A DNA stretch of 64,000 nucleotides, taken from positions 33,480,001 to 33,544,000 of the forward strand of contig CM114271.1 in NCBI GenBank assembly GCA_050084515.1, written 5' to 3'. The notes beneath the pieces were generated by a model. It saw only the letters and a list, made by a program, of their open reading frames with translations. It was not told the origin of the DNA and ran no database searches. The stretch is from Blasia pusilla. Lineage: Eukaryota; Marchantiophyta; Marchantiopsida; Blasiales. Positions 13,305-22,805 of the stretch are shown here, piece after piece (the stretch's first letter is position 1; each line of letters begins with the position of its first letter). A program made the translations under genes and the position numbers.

Positions 13305-14826
13305 CAAAGAGAGAATGAGAGAGCTTCATGGGGGATCTCGCTGGTCACTCGTTGTTTTTGCAGGTTGGGGACCGTTTTCCCCATTCAGCGGCTCATGGGA
13401 GTGCTCATCGGAGCAAGGGCTGCTTTGATTGTTCTTTGCATTTGCCGATTTTTCGTGTGGAAGAGTGGCGCGCGGAAGCGGTGCACAATTTTTAATAGGG
13501 ATTGATTGTGGGGGCGGGTTGCCCCATGCCAGTGCTCTCAAGAGCACCATGTAGCATGCTGATTAGTATTTTTACAGGTTTTACATTTTGGTTGGGAGAA
13601 ATCAGCACGGAAGCGCTGCCCAATTTTGTGTAGGAGAAAGAGATATTGAGCTTTACGACAATCCCTGTCAGTTTTTACTGGAATGTTTGATTCTAAATAT
13701 TTTTTGATATTGTTGTAGATCGTGGAGATGTGCACATTGTGAAATAAATAATGTGTAATTTAGAGCTACGAGTAAAAAGTTATGGTCAATCTTGCAAAAT
13801 TACCATTGCTAGGCAATTTTTAGGGTTAATTTGTTCAAACCCTAAACCAGCCGCCACCGTCATAGTCATCGTCAACGGTCCACCATCGATGGTCAACCAT
13901 CACCTTCAACGGTCCACTTTCTGTTATCCACCCTTTGGTTGCCATTTCCGCCATTACGGAGTGGAGGGTCTTCCAAAATGTTCGTTGATTCTCTGACTTG
14001 CGTCGCCACCACGTACTTTGTTTTGGCCGCCACTGTCATCGTAGTTTTGTCATCAACCACTGATGGCAGATGACCTCCGGTTATGGTGTTTGAGTTTTGA
14101 TTTCATGTTGCTATGTTGTGATTGGTTGCCGCTCAACAATGATCGAGAACCATGCCGTGACGTCCGTAGTTGCAACACGCCGCCAATTGCTGCGCCGTGC
14201 CGCTCTTGGCCGCACCACACCATCTCGATCGCGGAACCGCTCCTTCACTAAGGAGCAGAGCGTGTGAATTGCTGATTGAGGAGGGTATGCCGCCGAGTGC
14301 CACACCCCATTCCCGAGTGCGGTGTTGTTTGTAGCCGTTCCGTGCCGCACCGGACCGCTCGACCTGCACCGCACATCGAGGAGGTTGAGCAGCGTCAGTA
14401 CGAGAGGAGTATAACTTGCTGATTGGAAGAGTTGTCTTCACGACCAAGTTGGGGTTGAGATTTGTAGTTGCTGAGGAGAGACGTTGACATGTGTTCAGGT
14501 TACCCATTATGGTCCTTTACCCTGCACGTATGAGGGATTCTGGGATTTGGGTAGTTTATTTGGGGATATTGGGTTGTGTGGATGTTGAGAGCATTATTCA
14601 TGTATATGATTAGGGGACATAGACCTATGTGGGATGTCCAGAGTTCAGGGTAGGTGGTTGATGAGATGATAGCCTGTTCCATTTGTCGCACCACGCCGTG
14701 TGTTGCCGCACGTTACACATCTCGGGGAGGGAGAGTGTAGATCGAGTACCGCATGTTTGGGATGAGAGATTGAGGGATTACTCGCAAGGTTGAGAGTGAT
14801 TGGGTGAGAGAGGCATGAGAGTTATC
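13305..14826 (+). other. Element A untranslated leader
   Basis: Sequence between the 5' repeat and gag, shared with element B (29266-30334 in reverse). Conserved points are the self-complementary GTGCTCTCAAGAGCAC at 13532-13547, and two copies of a GGAAGCGGTGCACAATTTT-like motif (near 13470 and 13600). A stretch translating LELRVKSYGQSCKI at 13757-13798 is also conserved in B. No primer-binding site for initiator tRNA-Met (TGGTATCAGAGC) was found. Confidence 0.6.
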
Positions 14827-16120
14827 ATGGCGTCCGTTCAGGACTTTGAGAGGCGAGGTGGTGAACTTGAGAGTAGCTCTAGAGGTTTTACGCGGAGTGG
14901 CGCGAGGTTCCGAGGGTCTCCACGTGAGGGACCATCTCGACCTCCTTTTGTGTCATCGTCAGACAAAAGGAGGGTGTAGAGGAGTTTGTGAGCACATCGC
15001 CACACATTGTGAGTGGTCTTACCATTTGGGCGTACGAGATGGATGACCGAGGTAGAGGACCACGTAGGTTTTCTGGTGTAGTAGGCACGATTTCAAAGCA
15101 GAGTTTAGGAGTTGGTGCGACTCCCAGCGGGCCAAGAACTCTAGAGAGTTCAACCTGTTTACAACATGGAATGGTATGTTCCAGCATTTAGAGGGGGCCC
15201 CATGGACGATAACCATGAGTTCTCCCATAGATATGCCTAGGAGATTCAGGCATGGCAACTCTACTATGACCCACACTATGTGTCATGGACAAAGCCGTTC
15301 CCAGATGAGGAGAAGGAGTCAGGAGAGGCTAAATCCTCTTACACTAGTGATGTTTTAGGAGGGGTCACTCACACTGGAGCAGTTGAACCATCTAGTCGGG
15401 ATCATCCCAGGTTCAACCCCGTGGTTGAGTTCTTCGCTGAGTTGAGCGCCAGCTACCAAGAGATACGAATAGAGAATTCGAAGTTGCAGAGCATCCACGA
15501 CTTCAAGAGGCGCCCGGATGAGAGTTTACGTGAGGCTTACACTCGCCTACGTCGGTTGATCAACGTCACTTAGGGGGTGACGGAGGCTCAGTCTATCCAG
15601 TCAAGGTATGCGATCCTGGACCGGACCCTGCAGATAAGGGTGCATGAGGGGGTGCTTCTTATGAACACCTCCCCTACGTTGAGAGATGTTTTTAGGACAG
15701 CCAAGAACATTGAGTGCAACATGGAGAAGGAGAGCGTAGCCACCATGGGTTTTGGGCGAGAGCAGTCACGATTGGCTGCACCACTTGAGCAGCAATGTGG
15801 ACTCCGAGATAGGTTGACTGTCGCAACACAAGCTCAGGGATGATACTGGGAGGACGTGCCACAGAGACCTGCATCTTCATATGCGGCTCAGCAACAACCG
15901 CCTACTATTATTTGTTGGTAATGTGGTGGAGCCTATCATCAGCGCAATTGCACTCGTCTCGATCATGGACGTGTGCCTCAACATGGAGGAGGAGATGGTG
16001 CTGCACCAGGAGGTTATCAGTGTGACTATTGTCAGAGGTATGGTCATACACACGCCAAGTGTTTCAGTTTACATCCTCAGTTACGTCCGGACTGAGGGCC
16101 AGAGAGTGCACCAAAGCGAG
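14827..16120 (+). pseudogene. Element A gag (capsid and nucleocapsid), broken
   Basis: The ATG at 14827 starts MASVQDFERRGGELESSS, whose GFTRSG block is shared with gag of element C, supporting this start. Capsid-like segments follow through frame changes (HPRFNPVVEFF, SLREAYTRLRRLINVT). An in-frame TAG at about 15571 stands where C has Gln. The nucleocapsid has two zinc knuckles. The first, at 15913-15951, is decayed by a stop and by Tyr in place of His; C and D show it as C-x2-C-x3-H-x4-C. The second, at 16021-16062, is a canonical C-x2-C-x4-H-x4-C (CDYCQRYGHTHAKC). Gag would form the virus-like particle and bind RNA. Confidence 0.75.
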
Positions 16121-16812
16121 TAGCCAATCCGGGTGGGCTAGAGATTGTGCACGAGGTGGTCCCGTTGGGGGACGAGGAGGTGGAGTTGCCCGAAAAGGTG
16201 GTGGAGTTGCCCGTGGAGGAGGTAGAGTACCATCACCTAGACCCGCCGAAGGAGAAGCCGGACGTGAGGCTGGGATGGTTACTCAAATATAGCAGGTACA
16301 GGAGCACATTGCCGCTATGGCATTGAGGTTACCCAATGCCGGATCCGTGGCATCGACATCATATGCAGCAACTAGAGATATGGAGGATCTTGGTTGGATG
16401 TGCGGGGTTGCCTAGATGGAGGCCGCCATAGTTGTGAAGCATGGAGCAGCCGCAGAGTTGGATCCACAGCGAGGGGAAGCCAGAAAACATACTAGGCTTC
16501 CTCAGTCTTTCACGTTGTCCGAAGCAATGAGGACCCCATCGATGGATCCTCATCTAAGTTCCTGGAGAGTTGGTGATGTTGTTGGTGTGCAGGCACGAAG
16601 GGCGATGCGAGAAGCGAGTGCGATGACTCCTATTGTTGATGCTCAAGAGGGCCATGTCAAGCATATTGTTGGGGGCGACCACCGTTGTGTACCGCACTCC
16701 TTTATTTTCTGCTTTCGATGTTATAACGTTGGGGGGTACGCCCCCCGAGGCTTTTTGGCTGGCCGCTTCACTATGTGAGCGCGGAGTTGGAGTTCTTGCA
16801 TCACGTTAAGAG

Positions 16813-17731
16813 GTGATTGCAGAGCAGGTGATGGACCTGCCCTTGGAGCGGATGCTCGGGTCGTCCACGTCAGATTCATGGCAGGCTGCGGCTGCTAGGA
16901 TGGCACAGATGCCCGCTAGACCCGCGATAGAGCATGCCATGGCTTCTCCTGGTGTTGTGTTGCTGGACAACCAAGGAGAGGTCTTCCAGTTGGTGAGTCC
17001 CAAAGGTAGAGTTTTTGGTCTGCAGCGCGTCTTGTTGGATTCAGGAGCGCAACCCCTGATGTTGAGGAAAGCGTCATTCAAAGGATTGGGCTTGATGAGA
17101 GCCGATGTAGAGCATTGTCCATTCCGGATAGACATCCTTGGGTGGAGCGAGTACCATACAATATGTCATCCGGCATGAGGTCGTGGTGAGGATTCACCTG
17201 GGACATCCTACAGATGAGTCCGTGGTATGAGCCAAGGCGATAGTGACTGATGTAGAGTCCTACGACGTCTTGGTTGGTGGAGCATTGTTATACCCGATGG
17301 GGTTTTCCCCGGATTATAGGGAGGAGTCAATGTCCTACAGACCAGGATGGCAGTCAGGTGATGGGCGCCTTAGCTCATTACCCGTTCAATTCATAGGTGC
17401 AGTGATCGAGCGACGGCCAGGAGAGGTGGCGACCTTAGCAACATTTAGCAGTACCATCACTTGGCCTAGTGATTTGATTGAGGGACATGTCCATGCAGAG
17501 GATACTTCCGTTCCTGACATTTCTATGGAGAGGAGTGTTATGATAGCCGCATCATTCCGTGGAGGAGAGGTGTCGTTGTGGGGCTCGATTGAGGAGCTTC
17601 GACGATTGGCAGATGGGCACGTGGAGACCGCGTGGAGCAAGATGTTTGCATCGGAGCGTGATGTGTGTGAGGAACCCAAGGTAGCAAGGAGTGCTACGAT
17701 GACACCCTTGGATACCACACCCATTGTGTGA
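16813..17731 (+). pseudogene. Element A aspartic protease and linker
   Basis: The retropepsin active site DSG is present at 17038-17046 in the context RVLLDSGAQPLML. A second conserved block, SYDVLVGGALLYPMGF near 17261, lies in another frame after a frameshift and is shared with C and D (SYDVLVG). A less conserved linker of about 120 residues then leads to TPLDTTPIV, which immediately precedes the methyltransferase in A, C and D. The product would process the Gag-Pol polyprotein. A is the only copy keeping an intact DSG triad. Confidence 0.75.
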
Positions 17732-17755
17732 TGTATCCCGGAGGAGGATATTTGA

Positions 17756-18693
17756 GTATTAGATCTCTTTGGAGGGATTAGCACCGGGTTAGCTGTTGTT
17801 TTGCAGGCAAGAGTGCGAGTGCAGCAGTACCTGTATATGGAGAGTGATGATGTTGCAAGGCGCATCTCACTACGACATGTGGCGCAGTTATGCCTACGTT
17901 TTCCTGACTTATTGTCTGCGTCCGCGGTACATGGATACTTGAGTTTCCTACCTAGGGATATTTTGTTGCTAGGGGCGTAAGACTTAGAGCGGGTAGGAAC
18001 CATTGATTTGGTCATTGCCCATTGGCTATGTCAAGGCCAATCGAGTGTTGGACGAGGCAGCGGGTTGGATGACACTCGGTCGAGGTTGTTTTGGGAGATG
18101 TTGAGGGTCTTACGATAGTTGCACGAGCACCACTCTCATTCTCCAGCCTACATTCTGGAGAATGTACCGATCTTAGGAGACTCCAAGTCACAGGTGGTGA
18201 GAAGGTGCGTGCCTGGATCGGCCCAACAGTGTTCTTGGATACGGCAAGTGTAGGTTCTAGAGCCTATCGCCCGCGTCTATGGTGGACCAACTTGGTGCCC
18301 CATGCGGTGTTACGGAGGGCGTATGCGAGAATGGAGCACCCCTCCCATTTGTTAGTGGATTCCATTCTAGATCCGGGTCGTCCATTAAGGCAATGAGGCA
18401 CGATGATTGACCACCCTTAACTGTGGTCAATAGGGTAGGCAGCCGCGGGCAGCCTTGTCCACGTTTGTGAGTTTTCCTGCTTCCTATGCATGCAAGGAGG
18501 CCGGGCCTAGCTTGGATTGGGATGACCAGGTTCAGCGGTTGGTGGAGCCCAACGCCGACGAGAGAGAGCGAGCGATGGGATTTCCCACAGGAGTGACAAC
18601 AATATCGTTAGTGTTAAAGGCATCATGACGCCATGTCTTGGGTCAGGCGATGGACTTGAACTGCTTGACATGGATCCTCAGCTTGGGAGTGGT
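17756..18693 (+). pseudogene. Element A C5 cytosine DNA methyltransferase domain
   Basis: Canonical motifs in order: motif I VLDLFGGISTG (17756-), the SAM-binding loop; motif IV with the catalytic Cys at 18029-18031; motif VI YILENVP (18149-18169); motif VIII RPRLWWTN (18268-18291); motif IX-like ERAMGFPTG near 18565; motif X-like LGQAMDLNC near 18640. In this copy motif IV reads HWLC where B, C and D read GWPC, so the catalytic Pro is lost, and several stops interrupt the frame. Enzymes of this fold transfer a methyl group from SAM to cytosine C5. The colinear motif order and the ENV and RxRxxWxN signatures point to a DNMT3-like rather than DRM-like origin. It sits between protease and RT, so it would be made as part of the polyprotein. 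Confidence 0.9.
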
Positions 18694-19023
18694 TGAGCAG
18701 CGTCGTATGAGATCGCAAGAGATCACAGCGGTTGAGTTTGTGAGCCCCATGCCTATCGAGACGATGGATGCAGTGGTTGGGGGCGAGACTCGAGGAGATC
18801 TACATACTAGGGAAGATCAGGAGAGACATCCTTGGACTTCTTGGGATGTTTTGCACGTACGCCAAGAGATGATAGCCATAGCATTGAGCGTAGTTCTGGT
18901 ACTACACGTGGAGGAGATCAGAGTTTGTAGTTAGCTGCAGGAGAGCGGCCGAATATTTTTGTTCGAGACGGGGTTGCACCATAGCAACCACCGCCTCACG
19001 TCGGAGAGTCCTACCGTAGTCAT

Positions 19024-20480
19024 GATGGAGACTTGGGAGCCAGATATGGGCCTTAAGTTGATAAGAGGAGAGCGGCGCCGGATACATCAGTTCCTCAAGA
19101 GTTATAAGAGTTGCTTTGCCTTTAGTATGGAGGATTTGGGTACAATGAAGGGACCGGGGATCCGCATTGAGTTGTCGAGTGATACGCCGATCTTCCGACG
19201 ACCCTACAGGTACAGTGACATGGAGAGGGCTATGATTTAGAGTAGGAGCCAGGACTTGGTCGGAGCAGGACTAGTGGAGATGTCGCATGGGGAGTATGCA
19301 CCTGCCACTATCATGCCCGCCAAGAAGGATGTGCATGGCAACTAGACGGACAGACGGATGTGTGGGGATGACCGACCTATCAATTGGTAGATGAAGCCCG
19401 ATAGGTATGCCATGCCCATCCCTGAGGAGATCTTTGATACGATTGGTCACGCAAAGGTCTTCAGTTCATTGGATTTGCGAGTCGGATACCATCAACTGCC
19501 TATCAGACTGGAGGACAGGCAGAAGACGGTATTTTGGGGCATCGATCCTCACATGAAGGATTGTTTGTACTAGTGGCGGTTCTTACCATTTGGGTTAAAG
19601 AACGCCCGGGCTGAGTTTCAAAGGGTCATGGATAAGATCTTGGCTGGTCTGGATTTTGCTAGGTATTATATTGATGACATCGTAGTCTTTAGCGCCACGG
19701 TTGAGGAGCATGAGCGACATCTAGAGGAGGTGTTTCGACGATTGCAATTACATGAGCTGAAGCTACATCCAGGCAAGTGCAAGTTCTTCTATGACCAAAT
19801 TGAGTACTTGGGTCATACGATATATCAAGGGGCCTTAGTGTTCAACAGAAGAAGGTAGAGGCTATCTCTCGCATTCCACGCCCTACAGATGTGAGCCGTG
19901 TTTGCGCATTCATGGGATTGGCAAACTTCTATCAACGGTACGTCAAGGGATTCAATTCGATTGCAAAGCCGCTACCCTTGCTGAACAAGGTGGATCATGA
20001 GTGGCATTGGGGGGATGAGCATGAGCGAGCATTTCACTTGCTCAAGGACAAGTTGACATCCGCGCCCATCTTGAGGAGACCAATCAGAGGGCGTCCTTTC
20101 TAGTTGCACATAGATTTGAGCATGTTGGGGCTTGGAGCGGTGCTCACCCAACATGATGAAGAGGGTAGAGAGTTCGTGGTGGCTTACGCTAGCCGCTCGA
20201 ACAACGATGTAGAGGTGAAGTACAACTCGTATGAGGGTGAGTGCTTGGCTGAAGTGTGGGCTGTCGCGCATTTCAGGTGTTACTTATTCAAAATCCATTT
20301 ACCATCATCAATGATCATCAACCACTGAAGTGGTTGATGGAGTCTGACAAGCTTATAGGGAAGCTTGCAAGATGGGCTCTGTTGTTGCAGGAGTATGATT
20401 TTCAGGTGATACATAGACCTAGGACGCTCAACCAGGATGCAGATGGGTTGAGTTGTAACCCATTCCCAAGTCTGCGAGAT
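19024..20480 (+). pseudogene. Element A reverse transcriptase and RNase H
   Basis: Ty3/gypsy RT begins METWEPDMGLKL and continues through PIFRRPYRYSDME, LDLRVGYHQLPI, LPFGLKNA and the catalytic YIDD at 19667-19678, to IEYLGHTIY and FMGLANFYQRYV. RNase H follows with GLGAVLTQHDEEGREFVVAYA, YEGECLAEVWAVAHFRCYL and DADGLS. In-frame TAG codons occur near 19238, 19342, 19388, 19571 and 20101, several where related copies have Gln or Trp. It would copy the RNA into cDNA. Confidence 0.9.
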
Positions 20481-20699
20481 GCGACTGGAGCTCGATGGCA
20501 TGGAGAGAGTGATGATGAGTCAGTGCCCAAATGGCACGCGTCAGGCTATTTAGGCATGTTGGCTATGGAGGGCCAGAGTGTGGAGACTTTGATGGCGATG
20601 TCTAGTGGAGAGTCCTTGGATCCCTAGGCCACTGAGGAGACGATAGGTAGCTGAGATATTCATGATGATGGAGTAGTCTTGGAGTACCTTCGTACTCAC

Positions 20700-21695
20700 A
20701 CCGTTGTGAGCACCGTGGGTGCTAGAGAGCGGGATCGGATCCTACAGCGGGCCAGACGGTTCCGTTGGGAGGGGACTCATGTTTTGAGGGTTTGGGAGGA
20801 TGGTAGAGTACGCGTAGTGCCGCATCTTTTGCAGAGAGCACAACTAGTGCAACATTCCCACGAGGAGTTGGGTCACTTTGGGGTGAAGCGGACGTACAAC
20901 TTGCTCTAGATTCAGTATTGGTGGCGAGGCATGTAGACTGACGTTCAGCATTTTGTTGCCACGTGCATGGTGTGTGATCCGGTCCGAGCATCGTTCAATG
21001 CTCCAACTCCATAATTGCATCCATTACCGATCATGGGCTTAGGGTAAAGATGGAGTTTGGATTTTGTAGGACCTTTGCCTCTAACAAAACATCATAGTTG
21101 TTATGTGTTGGTGATGGTCGAGCACTTCTCGAAGTGGATCGAGTTGGTCACATTTCCTGACAAAGCGACTGAGGGAGTAGTTTATGCCTTCCTTGATAGA
21201 TTTTTGAGTCATTATGGCGCACCGGCTGAGGTGTTGACAGACCAGGGTATCGAGTTTTGCGGTGAGTTCTAGGCCTTGTGCGATCGGGCGTTGATCAACC
21301 ACCGCACGACTTCACGAGATCATCCCGAGGCAGATGGATTAGCGGAGAGAGTTGTGCAGACGATGAAGAGGGCTGAGCTGTTTCGGAGAGTGATGCCCAT
21401 GACGTTCGAGAACTTGGCGATTGGGCAGCATCGGGATACGTCGAGGTATGCAACTATTCGGGGTGGTGGTTATCGACCAACTATCCGGAAGTTTCATCAG
21501 GGAGATTATCTCTACTTGCAGCAGACGGCACCGACGACGTTGGATGTGACTGTAGGGCGCACTATCATGAGAGTGCGTGACGTTTTTCCATCCAGTATTC
21601 TCTTGCTCGAGGGACGCGATGGTATGGTATGGTATGGAAGGACCATATGCGTAAATGTGCGCCATGTCACCTTCCTAACATTGATGGTACAGTAG
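20700..21695 (+). pseudogene. Element A integrase (DDE), with an internal deletion
   Basis: The HHCC zinc-binding region is visible as HSHEELGHFGVKRTYNLL and CMVC. The catalytic triad lies in WSLDFVGPL, VLTDQGIEF and HPEADGLAERVVQT, so D, D and E are kept. After VVQTMKRA (about 21373) the frame jumps to ELFRRVMP. Element C has about 65 more residues at that point, so A has a deletion. The C-terminal region (FHQGDYLYLQQ, PTTLDVTVGRTI) resembles the GPY/F-type integrase tail and runs towards the PHD finger after a small frameshift. TAG stops break it near 20907, 20933 and 21270. Confidence 0.85.
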
Positions 21696-21709
21696 ATCCA
21701 AGCTCACAG

Positions 21710-21870
21710 TAGTTCTTGCAGGCTTGTGTTGTATGTTGTGTGGTTCTGTTGATGGTGCGGCCACAATGCTAGTCTGTGATGGATGTTCGAGAGGTTGGCA
21801 TATGGCATGTCTGACGCCACCTCTCACTAGGGTTCCTCGGGGACGATGGATGTGTCCCAGATGTACATAA
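21710..21870 (+). pseudogene. Element A C-terminal PHD finger
   Basis: The frame starting near 21715 reads a complete C4HC3 PHD finger ending in TAA at 21868-21870: C-x2-C (CMLC), then C-x2-C (CDGC), x4-H, x2-C (SRGWHMAC), about 14 residues, C-x2-C (CPRC). The Trp two residues before the last Cys pair (RWMC) is the usual PHD position. It lies about one base out of frame with the integrase tail in this copy. D and C carry the same block at the same place. PHD fingers typically bind histone H3 tails, so a role in choosing chromatin targets for integration is inferred. Confidence 0.85.
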
Positions 21871-22045
21871 AGGAGATATTAGGTAGGTTTCAATTCCGAC
21901 TTTTTATGTGACATGGATGATAGGAAGGCGACTAAGGATGGGGCCACATGAGCACCCAGCCTTTCCGCTCTTAGCGTCCTAGAGATGTATGTCATGGTAG
22001 GTAGGGATAGATAGCTATCTGGAGTTAGAGGGACCTAACCATCAG

Positions 22046-22058
22046 CTAGGGGGGAAAT
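22046..22058 (+). other. Element A polypurine tract
   Basis: CTAGGGGGGAAAT immediately precedes block X. Equivalent tracts precede X in B (26278-26290), C (31815-31826) and D (57446-57458), after a shared stretch close to AGTTAGAGGGACCTAAC. It is the likely primer for plus-strand synthesis. Confidence 0.75.
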
Positions 22059-22805
22059 TGGAGATATTTTGGTACTTCTCGCCTCTGTGTATGGATGCCA
22101 TGAGTTAGCATGGGATCGTGTGTGTTTGTGTGTGTGTTCGATGACAGCGATGTATATTGTGTAGCGATGTGTATGCACACGACAACTATCAAGATTGTTA
22201 GGATAGATCGATGGGGTCTAGCAGAGCTTCTGCACGAGTAGTGGAGGACACACTCAAGAGGTCGAGGATGACGTGTTGAGGCCTCGGGAAAACGGAGAGA
22301 GCATGTTTCCCCTTCGTTTCGGCTCATTTAGAGACATATAGAGAAACTTACTATTTCGGGTAAGTTTCTATATTGGGGATAGTTGACTTTCCACTTTGGG
22401 AAGTGGCCCTTGACTTGCTACATTAGGTCAAAAGCCAAGGAGGTGACCTGTGAGCATAGGTTACCGTTGAGAGGGCTTGGGAGAGGGAAGGGGGTATACC
22501 TCCAAGAGAGAGAGCTTGAGAGCTCATCCTCTCTTTGTTCAACCTCTTGTCATAAGGCGGCGGAGCTATGGTCCCTTGCCTTGTGAGTGTAACCCAAGCC
22601 TCTCATTAGGAAAGTGGGTTTGGTTTGACATGAGAGAGAGTGCATACCTTGAGAGCTATTGTGTGAGATGGTGTAGAGAGAGATTGGATCTTACTTTATT
22701 GGAGATGTTTTGGTACTTCTCCCCTCTGTGTATGGATGCCATGAGTTAGCATGGGATGTGTGTGTTTGTGTGTGTGTTGGATGATAGCGATGTGTATGTG
22801 CACGA
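22059..22805 (+). repeat. Element A 3' terminus: X-Y-X' composite repeat
   Basis: X (22059-22184) runs from TGGAGATATTTTGG to GTATGCACACGACA. Y (22187-22698) matches the 5' repeat at 12784-13304. X' (22700-22805) starts TGGAGATGTTTTGG and ends GTATGTGCACGA, repeating X with a short internal deletion. An ordinary LTR element would have the same LTR at both ends; here X flanks Y on both sides at the 3' end and is missing at the 5' end. Confidence 0.85.

Larger units (their letters stand above)
12784..22805 (+). mobile_element. Element A: Ty3/gypsy retrotransposon with DNA methyltransferase and PHD finger, degenerate
   Basis: Block order on the plus strand: Y repeat, leader, gag, protease, C5 methyltransferase, RT, RNase H, integrase, PHD finger, polypurine tract, X, Y, X'. 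It is the only copy in which both ends and every domain can be seen. The reading frame is broken by many TAG/TGA stops, frameshifts and a deletion within integrase, so it is not autonomous. No clear target-site duplication flanks it. The right end abuts an inverted fragment of a related element. Confidence 0.9.

Noticed and set aside
17756-18693. Methyltransferase as a captured or host CMT/DRM gene fragment
   Set aside because: It recurs at the same place between protease and RT in four copies, lacks chromodomain, BAH and UBA domains, and has no DRM-type permutation.
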